Shown here: positions 15,615 to 21,186 of the stretch, piece after piece | Numbering within the stretch: the first letter of the stretch is position 1 | How the letters are laid out: every line of letters begins with the position of its first letter | NCBI GenBank assembly: GCA_945877885.1 | Contig: CAMCSI010000003.1 | Span: 1 to 22,390 of the forward strand | Length of the DNA stretch: 22,390 bases | Reading direction: 5' to 3' | Source of the DNA: Chlamydia trachomatis | GTDB lineage: Bacteria > Chlamydiota > Chlamydiia > Chlamydiales > 2-12-FULL-49-11 | Translations under genes and position numbers: made by a program | Notes under the pieces: model-generated | Database searches by the model: none | What the model was told of the DNA's origin: nothing | The model's input: only the letters and a program-made list of their open reading frames with translations

Positions 15615-16502
15615 GTGGATTTAGGTAAAAAAAATATTGAAAATCAAACAAACAAATTAGTTGTTTTTCAAGATAAAAAAATTAGACGGATTTTTCATCA
15701 TGGGGAATGGTTTTTTTCCATAATAGACGTTATAGAAGTGCTTACCGGCAGTTCAAATCCGCGCCGTTATTGGTCTGATTTTAAAAGGCAACTTTCTGAA
15801 GATGAGGGATTTATTCAGTTGTACGAAAAAATCGTACAACTGAAACTAGAGTCTACTGATGGAAAAAAATACGATACAGATACCGCAAATACTGAAACAA
15901 TATTTCGTATCATTCAATCTATTTCTTCACCTAGAGCTGAACCTTTTAAAAGATGGTTAGCGAAAGTAGGTTACGACCGTGTCCAGGAAATTGAAGATCC
16001 AGAACTTGCTACTTTGCGTACACGTAGTATTTATAAAGCTAAAGGATATAGTGATGAATGGATTGAAAAACGTATTCGTGGAATTGCAATCCGTGAAGAA
16101 TTGACGGATGAGTGGGATAAAAGAGGAATTAAAATTCAAAGAGAGTATGCGATCCTAACAGCTGAAATATCTAAGGCTACTTTTGGCATGACGCCATCTG
16201 AATATAAAAAACATAAAGGGCTTGAGCAAGAGAATCTTCGAGATCACATGACAGATTTAGAGTTAATCTTCTCCATGCTTGGAGAAGCGGCTACAAAGGA
16301 GATAGCCGTTAATCAGGATGCACAAGGTTTTGATAAGAATAAATCAGCAGCTAAAACTGGTGGTCGGATTGCTGGTGATGCAAGAGCTCAACTTGAACAA
16401 GAGAGTGGCAAATCAGTAGTTACAAAGCAGAATTTTCTAGAAATGCTTATCCCAATAGCTATTGATGGAAAAACAAAAGAATCTAATGATTCGGATTTAT
16501 AA
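15615..16502 (+). CDS. BRO-N / phage antirepressor-like protein (DinD-like C-terminus)
   Basis: A 295-residue protein starting at GTG 15615 with AAGGAAG at 15605-15611. Residues about 14-125 form a BRO-N domain (KLVVFQDKKIRRIFHHGEWF, then DVIEVLTGSSNPRRYWSDFK and TETIFRIIQSISSPRAEPFK), a DNA-binding-type module common in phage antirepressors. The middle (YSDEWIEKRIRGIAIREELT, then EYAILTAEISKATFGMTPSE) and the C-terminus (HMTDLELIFSMLGEAATKEI, then GFDKNKSAAKTGGRIAGDAR) match the family annotated in many bacteria as antirepressor or DinD-like. That family is widely spread by horizontal transfer. Its role here is unknown; phage-derived regulation or defence has been suggested for such genes. 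It lies between the two 51-bp repeats and uses the duplicated promoter. Confidence 0.85.
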   Translation: MDLGKKNIENQTNKLVVFQDKKIRRIFHHGEWFFSIIDVIEVLTGSSNPRRYWSDFKRQLSEDEGFIQLYEKIVQLKLESTDGKKYDTDTANTETIFRIIQSISSPRAEPFKRWLAKVGYDRVQEIEDPELATLRTRSIYKAKGYSDEWIEKRIRGIAIREELTDEWDKRGIKIQREYAILTAEISKATFGMTPSEYKKHKGLEQENLRDHMTDLELIFSMLGEAATKEIAVNQDAQGFDKNKSAAKTGGRIAGDARAQLEQESGKSVVTKQNFLEMLIPIAIDGKTKESNDSDL

Positions 16503-16532
16503 CCATCTGCAAGATCTCTATTCTAAGATTGA

Positions 16533-16583
16533 TTTAATCACCTTGAGTTAAAATAGTGTGTTTGCTTAAATTCTTACTATGAA
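16533..16583 (+). repeat. 51-bp direct repeat, copy 2 (promoter of the metallo-hydrolase gene)
   Basis: It is a perfect copy of 15549-15599. TTGAGT (16543-16548), a 17-bp spacer and TTAAAT (16566-16571) place the transcription start at or within a base or two of the ATG at 16579. There is no Shine-Dalgarno sequence between the -10 box and the ATG, so the hydrolase mRNA may be leaderless. Confidence 0.95.
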
Positions 16584-17208
16584 TATATTTTGTTTTGCTA
16601 CAGGGCCGTTAGATACAAATACCTACATTCTTTACTCTCAGAAAACAAAAGAAGCAGTGATTATCGATCCAGGTTTTGATAGTTTTAAAACTTTGGTTAA
16701 GGAAGTGGAAAAGAAGGGGCTTACACCGACTGCGATTTGGCTAACCCACTCCCATTGGGATCATATAGGAAATGTCTCTATCGTTAAAGAAAGATTCAAT
16801 ATACCCGTATATATTCATGAGGAAGATCGGGGTAATTTGGAGCACCCTGGAAGTGATAGAGTACCGATGATGTTTGACCCATTTAAAGGAACCAAACCTG
16901 ATTTTATCCTTTCTGATAATTTATCCCTTTTTGCTCTTGATCATACATTTACAGTGATTCACACCCCAGGACATAGCCCAGGGAGTTGTTGCTTTTACTG
17001 CCTCCAAGAAAAGCTTCTTATTTCAGGAGATACGATATTTAAACATGGGATAGGGTCTATCTCCCTTGCAACCGGTCAGCCGGATCGTATGAGATCAAGC
17101 CTAGTTAAGCTATCCCTCCTTCCACCCGATACGGTTATCTATCCAGGCCACGGCCCTAAAACAACGATGAAAGAAGAGCAATGGCGGCAAAAGGGTGTTG
17201 CTCTGTAA
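16579..17208 (+). CDS. Metallo-beta-lactamase-fold hydrolase (glyoxalase II-like)
   Basis: A 209-residue cytoplasmic metal-dependent hydrolase. Metal ligands are all visible: His57-x-His59-x-Asp61-His62 in LTHSHWDH, His132 in TPGHSPGS, Asp151 in SGDT and His191 in YPGHGP. The opening GPLDTNTYIL and IDPG at 30-32 are typical of the GloB-like subgroup, which acts on thioesters such as hydroxyacylglutathione. The C-terminal substrate domain of true glyoxalase II is missing, so the substrate is uncertain. The start ATG is inside repeat copy 2, with no ribosome-binding site. The RING gene converges from the right after 66 bp. Confidence 0.88.
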   Translation: MNIFCFATGPLDTNTYILYSQKTKEAVIIDPGFDSFKTLVKEVEKKGLTPTAIWLTHSHWDHIGNVSIVKERFNIPVYIHEEDRGNLEHPGSDRVPMMFDPFKGTKPDFILSDNLSLFALDHTFTVIHTPGHSPGSCCFYCLQEKLLISGDTIFKHGIGSISLATGQPDRMRSSLVKLSLLPPDTVIYPGHGPKTTMKEEQWRQKGVAL

Positions 17209-17274
17209 TCGATATTGGATTATTTAACCCAGGTATGTTTAGTCAAACAAAAAAAGGTGAGGAGGGTGTATAAG

Positions 17275-17865
17275 CTATAATCTTTCAACACATTCAGGAC
17301 AGGTTGGGGTAGAGTATGCTTCAATTTGTGTATCAACCCATTGTTCTATACATGGAAGATGAAAAGTATGTCGTATACCGTTAGTTGTAGTATGACTAAA
17401 AACCCTACTAGGGTCTTCGAAATTGTCCCTACAAATGACACAAATTTTATCAACGGTAGTGTCAGAGGCTTCTGTAGGTCTTACTCCGCTCTCTAATACT
17501 CTATTAATTCTCACTCTCCTTGGGTATATTTGGTCTAATATTTTAGGTAGTACGACTGTTAGTGTAACTATTACGAGCATTATCCCAAACGATATTCTTA
17601 CTTCAATGAGCTTTTGTCTCATATCATTGAGTTTCGAACTGTCTATCTGTATAAAACCTGCTCTTCCAGATAGATTATTAGCTGGAGAATATTCAGGATT
17701 TAAGCAGGTGTTTGATAAGAAGGGAAAAGCAAGTTGATTAACAGATTGATTAACGGGTAAATTTTTTATAGTTGGTTCAAAAAAGGTTATCATGGTTTCT
17801 AGTATTGCTAAGCAGATACCCATCGTTGCCGTCCCAAGCATTGCCTCTATTTTAACATTATCCAT
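17275..17865 (-). CDS. Membrane-anchored RING-H2 protein, candidate ubiquitin-ligase effector
   Basis: A 196-residue protein. TM1 is at about 8-29 (AMLGTATMGICLAILETMIT) and TM2 at about 91-110 (ISFGIMLVIVTLTVVLPKIL), with about 60 polar residues between. The C-terminus is a RING-H2-type domain: Cys142-x-x-Cys145, His166-T-F-His169-L-P-Cys172-I-E-Q-Trp176, and Cys189-P-E-Cys192. The HxFHxxCIxxW core is the eukaryotic RING-H2 signature. The third ligand, normally Cys two residues before His166, is Ile164; His158 is a possible substitute. RING proteins recruit E2-ubiquitin, and bacteria lack ubiquitin, so a role in the host cell is inferred. AGAGGAAG lies just before the ATG and a near-consensus promoter is upstream. 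No Sec signal peptide is evident; TM1 could serve as an anchor or secretion signal. Confidence 0.8.
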   Translation of the reverse strand: MDNVKIEAMLGTATMGICLAILETMITFFEPTIKNLPVNQSVNQLAFPFLSNTCLNPEYSPANNLSGRAGFIQIDSSKLNDMRQKLIEVRISFGIMLVIVTLTVVLPKILDQIYPRRVRINRVLESGVRPTEASDTTVDKICVICRDNFEDPSRVFSHTTTNGIRHTFHLPCIEQWVDTQIEAYSTPTCPECVERL

Positions 17866-17910
17866 AACGGCTTCCTCTTTATTATAATTGTTTATAATTT
17901 AATAACCTTA

Positions 17911-17939
17911 ATTATATGATAAATTTAAATAAAAGTCAA
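17911..17939 (-). promoter_or_regulatory. Near-consensus promoter of the RING-H2 gene
   Basis: On the minus strand, TTGACT (17939-17934), a spacer of exactly 17 bp and TATAAT (17916-17911) match the housekeeping consensus at 11 of 12 positions. The expected start is near 17904, giving a leader of about 40 nt. It is the best promoter in the window. Confidence 0.75.
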
Positions 17940-18173
17940 TTATTAACGCTAACATAAGCAGGTTAAGATAATGATAAGGTTCATGAGAATGAAGCTAAAA
18001 CATTCTGAAATTGCTGATACTCAAGTTGTTAGCGTAAAAAATGAAGCGGTAAGTTAAACAATATAGTAAGATAGGGTTAGTGGTAAAGAAAAGGGGGGCT
18101 TTTGGAAGATCATAGCCCGAGCCGAGGCTTTAGTGAGTTTTTTACTTTGAATTAAAATAACAATTAAATTCAC
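17940..18173. other. Intergenic region between RING gene and tandem paralogues
   Basis: A non-coding stretch. It contains a 9-bp inverted pair, ACGCTAACA (17946-17954) and TGTTAGCGT (18027-18035), around a 28-codon open frame (17971-18057) that I do not trust as a gene. A G/C-rich patch at about 18094-18130 includes GGGCT/AGCCC complementarity, and TTTTTT follows at 18138-18143. The patch might be a weak terminator or a small RNA. I found no tRNA or known RNA motif. Confidence 0.35.
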
Positions 18174-18201
18174 TTGCATTTTTATGTATTTTTAGTAAGC
18201 T
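18174..18201 (+). promoter_or_regulatory. Candidate promoter of tandem paralogue 1
   Basis: TTGCAT (18174-18179), a 16-bp spacer and TAAGCT (18196-18201; a poor -10) precede the gene at 18247. The same TTGCAT with a 16-bp spacer precedes paralogue 2, so the promoter may have been duplicated with the gene. Confidence 0.35.
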
Positions 18202-18246
18202 TATAGCTGTTTTTTCACAAACATAATAATAACAAGGAGAAAAATT

Positions 18247-18621
18247 ATGTCCACAAGCATTTTAGCAGTACCTACATTTCCAACACTAACATTTACCAGT
18301 AATAATCTTGCTGATGTAATAAGATTTGTAAAAGAGAAAAACGTTTTAGTGCTACATACAGAAGGTGCTTGCCGTGTGTTCCATATGGTCCCTACTGTAG
18401 AATCTGATAAACCAGCATCTCTTAGTAATGTAAGGGTGATCTATCTTGATTGTAATGGTCATAAGGGGTTACTTGAAGAGGGTGAGTGGAATTTTTATAT
18501 CAATGCAGTAGAGGGCGTTCATGAAGTGGGTGTTTCTGCGCTTAGAAATGCGATCATTGCGCAACGTGAAGTCCCAAACAAAGTATATATCTCACTAGGC
18601 TATAAAGGTATCGGTCAGTAA
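18247..18621 (+). CDS. Hypothetical protein, tandem paralogue 1
   Basis: A 124-residue protein of unknown family with no signal peptide or TM segment. AAGGAG at about 18233-18238 precedes the ATG. It is clearly related to the next gene: both have FP-x-LTFT near residue 10, DVIRF, VVLHT-type strands, CRVF/CCVF, and an identical VRVIYLDCNG at residues 62-71. The pattern of alternating short strands and helices suggests a compact alpha/beta domain. It has its own strong terminator at 18643-18667, so it is probably transcribed as a single gene. Neighbours (RING protein, BRO cassette) make this an accessory region; a host-directed role is only a guess. Confidence 0.75.
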   Translation: MSTSILAVPTFPTLTFTSNNLADVIRFVKEKNVLVLHTEGACRVFHMVPTVESDKPASLSNVRVIYLDCNGHKGLLEEGEWNFYINAVEGVHEVGVSALRNAIIAQREVPNKVYISLGYKGIGQ

Positions 18622-18642
18622 TTACATTCAAAAGTTGAGGGA

Positions 18643-18667
18643 AGGGGGGGGGCAAGCCCCCTTTTTT
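18643..18667 (+). terminator. Rho-independent terminator after paralogue 1
   Basis: A run of nine G (18644-18652), a short CAAG-containing loop, CCCCC (18657-18661) and T6 (18662-18667) form a classic intrinsic terminator 22 bp after the stop codon. Confidence 0.9.
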
Positions 18668-18687
18668 AGTCGTTAGATACTTTTTGA

Positions 18688-18715
18688 TTGCATATTTATT
18701 TCATTCAAGTAGAAT
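18688..18715 (+). promoter_or_regulatory. Candidate promoter of tandem paralogue 2
   Basis: TTGCAT (18688-18693), a 16-bp spacer and TAGAAT (18710-18715) lie just ahead of the gene at 18739. The predicted leader is about 17 nt and holds the GAGGA ribosome-binding site. Confidence 0.5.
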
Positions 18716-18738
18716 ATAAACTATTCACGAGGAATAAT

Positions 18739-19116
18739 ATGTCCAGCAAAGTTGAAGAATTATCTATATTTCCGAAGCTTACCTTCACTCATGATAGTCT
18801 TTCTGATGTGATAAGATTTATTAATGATGAAAATGTTGTGGTCCTTCATACCAAAGTGAGTTGCTGCGTCTTTCATAAAATTCCATTCTTAAAGCCAGAG
18901 AATCTTGCCTCACTTAATATGGTAAGGGTGATCTATCTTGATTGTAATGGATATCCAGATGTGCTTAAAGGCACGGGCTGGCCATTATCCATCAAAAAAG
19001 CTATAAAAAGCGTTAATGAATTAGGTCTTTGTGCCGTAACAAAAGCCATCGTAGAGCAAAAGGGTATTTTGAATAAGGTTTCTGTTGTATTTGGTTCTAA
19101 TGTTTCTGGTAAGTAA
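18739..19116 (+). CDS. Hypothetical protein, tandem paralogue 2
   Basis: A 125-residue protein paralogous to the gene at 18247. An in-frame ATG exists at 18688, but I choose 18739 because GAGGA (18729-18733) sits right before it and the N-terminus (MSSKVEELSIFPKLTFTHDS) then lines up with its sister. The conserved VRVIYLDCNG is again at residues 62-71 and is encoded by the same 29 bases in both genes, although the rest has diverged considerably. It is Cys-richer than its sister (CCVF, LDC, LCAV). There is no signal peptide or TM. The family is unknown. Confidence 0.75.
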   Translation: MSSKVEELSIFPKLTFTHDSLSDVIRFINDENVVVLHTKVSCCVFHKIPFLKPENLASLNMVRVIYLDCNGYPDVLKGTGWPLSIKKAIKSVNELGLCAVTKAIVEQKGILNKVSVVFGSNVSGK

Positions 19117-19141
19117 CTTTATAAACAAACACCAAAAGCGC

Positions 19142-19170
19142 TTGCTAAAAATAAATAAATTGCTTAGGAT
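19142..19170 (+). promoter_or_regulatory. Candidate promoter of the leader-transporter unit
   Basis: TTGCTA (19142-19147), a 17-bp spacer and TAGGAT (19165-19170) would start transcription near 19177, about 48 nt before the leader ORF and some 245 nt before the transporter gene. Confidence 0.45.
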
Positions 19171-19224
19171 ATATCTAACTTAGGTAAGATCATTACATAA
19201 GTATATTCCATTTTGGAGAAAGAT

Positions 19225-19320
19225 ATGAAAAAATTACAATCAAGCCTTACTGTTAATCTTCTGCCGATACTTTCGTTTTCTCTCCATCATCCCCATCATC
19301 ATGAGCATTTTGCTCACTAA
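19225..19320 (+). CDS. 31-residue histidine-rich leader peptide
   Basis: A short ORF with a good ribosome-binding site (GGAG 19215-19218, 6 bases before the ATG). Codons 21-31 contain seven histidines in eleven residues (HHPHHHEHFAH). The first 20 residues are ordinary (MKKLQSSLTVNLLPILSFSL). It ends 103 bp before the start of the transporter gene, and paired segments lie in between. This resembles attenuator leader peptides such as HisL, where scarcity of charged tRNA-His stalls the ribosome on His codons. A peptide that binds metal (Zn, Ni, Cu) through its histidines is the main alternative. Being this short, it could be chance, but the ribosome-binding site and position argue otherwise. 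Confidence 0.55.
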   Translation: MKKLQSSLTVNLLPILSFSLHHPHHHEHFAH

Positions 19321-19325
19321 TCACT

Positions 19326-19406
19326 CTATAAATTAAAATTCAAATTTATAGCTGCTATAGACTGGAATAAGAAAATCCAGCCTATTAATCAAACCTTTAA
19401 TTTTTT
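19326..19406 (+). promoter_or_regulatory. Attenuator-like paired segments between leader ORF and transporter gene
   Basis: Hairpin A is CTATAAATT (19326-19334) with AATTTATAG (19343-19351): 9 bp with an 8-nt loop. Hairpin B is ATAG-a-CTGGA (19357-19366) with TCCAG-c-CTAT (19376-19385): 9 bp with one mismatch. TATAG at 19347-19351 can alternatively pair with CTATA at 19355-19359, so the two folds compete. T6 follows at 19401-19406, rather far for an intrinsic terminator. TTTTCTC (19276-19282), just before the His codons, is complementary to GAGAAAA (19412-19418), which covers the transporter's ribosome-binding site (GGAG 19411-19414). Stalling on the His codons would free that site (inference). 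Confidence 0.4.
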
Positions 19407-19423
19407 ATTCGGAGAAAAATAAA

Positions 19424-20785
19424 ATGAATATTCCTATTTTTATTACTATGCTTTTTACACTTCAATTGTTCTATTGGTTCGTCGGAAGACGAGGTTCTAT
19501 GAATCTTGAGGGAAAGGAAGATTATTTTTTAGCAGGGAAAAACGTACGTTTATTCCCATTGATGATGACGTTTCTTGCCACCCAAGTTGGGGGAGGGGTT
19601 GTTCTTGGTGCCGCCGAAGAAGCATTTCTATTTGGCTGGCCAGTGCTTTTATATCCACTCGGAGTGGCACTAGGGCTGATTCTTTTGGGTGCAGGAGTTG
19701 GGCGGAAATTAGCTGGATTCCAGGTTTCGACAGTAGCTCAAATCTTTGAGGTAGTTTACAGATCACAACTACTTAGAAAAGCAGCATCCATTTTATCTAT
19801 CATTTCTTTATTTATGATCCTTGTGGCGCAAATCATCGCATCAGGTAAGTTTTTAGGGAGTCTTGGAGTGAGCAATACCCCTTTGTTCATAGCATTTTGG
19901 GCAATTGTTATCCTGTATACAGCACAAGGGGGGTTAAGGGCTGTTATCTCAACAGATATGGTACAGGCGGCGTTTTTCTCAGTAGTATTTCTCCTCTGCT
20001 TTGGATTTGCATTCTATTCAGATCCATCCACACTATCTATGCCAACCTTTCAGTTAGAAAATTTTGGAAAAGTATCTACAAAACTCTGTGGGTGGCTTTT
20101 AATGCCACTACTTTTTATGGTTATTGAGCAAGATATGGGGCAGCGGTGTTTTGCAGGTGCATCTGCTAAAATTGTTTCAAGAGCCTCTCTTTTTGCAGGA
20201 ATTATTACGATGATTGTTTGCGTAGTTCCTGTTTTTTTTGGGTGCTTGGCAAAAACTATGGAACTAAAGATCCCCGAGGGAAGTAGCGTATTATTGACCG
20301 CTGTTACTAAAACAACAAATCCCTTGATCGCAAGCTTGATGGGATGCGCTGTGATTGCAGCAATTATTTCCACTGCGACATCATTGATAAACGCCATCAG
20401 CTCTAATATTACCAGCGACTTCAAGCTGACAATTTTTGGGCGCAAGGACTCGATGCGTATTGTTCAAGGGATTACATGTCTTATTTCGATTACAGCGATA
20501 TTTTTTGCTTTCTATTTCGATAACATTGTCGATCTTCTTATCCAAAGCTATGAGCTGTCAGTTAGCTGCCTTTTCATCTCCATTTTCATTGCCCTATTTA
20601 GGAGGCAAGGAAATTTTGAGGCTGCTCTTATTTCCATCCTCTTTGGAGCATTTGGGTTTATTCTATTTCGCATATATCCGATGAAAATCCCGAAAGAAGT
20701 GGGGGGTATTTTGCTTTCTTTGATTGGCTATCTCATAGGTGAAATGTTTGCCTATTATAAGAAAAGGAGTATAGTATACTCATGA
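19424..20785 (+). CDS. Sodium:solute symporter (SSS) family transporter
   Basis: A 453-residue inner-membrane protein with about 12-13 TM segments from the N-terminal FITMLFTLQLFYWFVG to the last GGILLSLIGYLIGEMFAYY. Family marks are EDYFLAGKNV near residue 31, ATQVGGGVVLGAAEEAFLFG, the YTAQGGLRAVISTDMVQAAF block and EQDMGQRCFAGASAKIVSRA. SSS proteins carry amino acids, sugars, vitamins or other solutes with Na+; the substrate is not readable from the sequence. The His-rich leader ORF ahead hints at histidine or a related compound (inference). GGAG at 19411-19414 is the ribosome-binding site. The next gene overlaps its 3' end by 4 bases, so the two form an operon. Confidence 0.88.
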   Translation: MNIPIFITMLFTLQLFYWFVGRRGSMNLEGKEDYFLAGKNVRLFPLMMTFLATQVGGGVVLGAAEEAFLFGWPVLLYPLGVALGLILLGAGVGRKLAGFQVSTVAQIFEVVYRSQLLRKAASILSIISLFMILVAQIIASGKFLGSLGVSNTPLFIAFWAIVILYTAQGGLRAVISTDMVQAAFFSVVFLLCFGFAFYSDPSTLSMPTFQLENFGKVSTKLCGWLLMPLLFMVIEQDMGQRCFAGASAKIVSRASLFAGIITMIVCVVPVFFGCLAKTMELKIPEGSSVLLTAVTKTTNPLIASLMGCAVIAAIISTATSLINAISSNITSDFKLTIFGRKDSMRIVQGITCLISITAIFFAFYFDNIVDLLIQSYELSVSCLFISIFIALFRRQGNFEAALISILFGAFGFILFRIYPMKIPKEVGGILLSLIGYLIGEMFAYYKKRSIVYS

Positions 20786-21186
20786 AAAATGGAATGAACT
20801 GTCCTTGTAAAAGTGGTAAACAATATGAAGTTTGCTGCAAGCCCTTTCATATCGGGCAAAAGCCTGATACAGCCTTGCAGCTTATGCGATCAAGATTTTC
20901 AGCGTATGCTTTATGTCTTCCTCAATATATAATGGATACCACCCATCGAGCTAATTCTCAATTTGACAAGGATGCGATAAGGTGGGCAAAAAATATATCT
21001 GAATTTTCATCTCATACAGAATTTGGTGGTTTAGATATTCTTGAATTTAAGGAAAAGGGAGCTGCAGCTACGGTTACTTTTGTCGCCCATCTTATCCAGA
21101 ATAAAAAAGATGCTTCATTTACTGAAAAAAGCTATTTTGAAAAAGAAAGCGACAAATGGCTCTACGTTAGGGGTGAATTGTCCTAG
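20782..21186 (+). CDS. ychJ: YchJ-family protein with a SEC-C zinc motif
   Basis: A 134-residue cytoplasmic protein. The N-terminal SEC-C motif, CPCKSGKQYEVCC (Cys7, Cys9, Cys18, Cys19), binds zinc in the homologous SecA tail. The YchJ core follows: ALQLMRSRFSAYAL, then a segment around FSSHTEFGGLDILEF and a C-terminal SYFEKESDKWLYVRGE. It belongs to the UPF0225/YchJ (NTF2-like) family of unknown function. It lacks the second, C-terminal SEC-C motif that E. coli YchJ has, so it is a shorter form. Its ATG overlaps the stop of the transporter gene (ATGA), indicating translational coupling. Its stop TAG shares the palindrome CTAG with the stop of the convergent TLC gene. Confidence 0.9.
   Translation: MKNGMNCPCKSGKQYEVCCKPFHIGQKPDTALQLMRSRFSAYALCLPQYIMDTTHRANSQFDKDAIRWAKNISEFSSHTEFGGLDILEFKEKGAAATVTFVAHLIQNKKDASFTEKSYFEKESDKWLYVRGELS

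Larger units (their letters stand above)
15549..16583 (+). mobile_element. Inserted BRO-gene cassette bounded by 51-bp direct repeats
   Basis: One copy of the repeat plus the enclosed DNA is 984 bp. Removing it rebuilds a simple arrangement: the small upstream gene, one 51-bp promoter segment, then the metallo-hydrolase gene. The enclosed DNA holds only the BRO-N gene and a 32-bp tail; there is no transposase, integrase or terminal inverted repeat. Integration of a circle at a short identical sequence, or a long target duplication, would produce this structure. Which is right cannot be told from one sequence. Confidence 0.6.

Noticed and set aside
17231..17260. TGTTT-AGTC-AAACA followed by A7 as a terminator between the hydrolase and RING genes
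   Set aside because: The stem is only 5 bp, and the homopolymer run is on the wrong side for either direction of transcription.
17971..18057. 28-codon ORF, helical product resembling part of a helix-turn-helix (SEIADTQVVSVKNEAV)
   Set aside because: It is too short to assign and has only a weak ribosome-binding site. It could be a transposase remnant, but nothing else around it supports that.
19401..19406. Classic intrinsic terminator after the His-rich leader
   Set aside because: The T run is 16 nt past the hairpin, and the stem has a mismatch. A translational mechanism fits at least as well, so it is reported only as an attenuator-like region.
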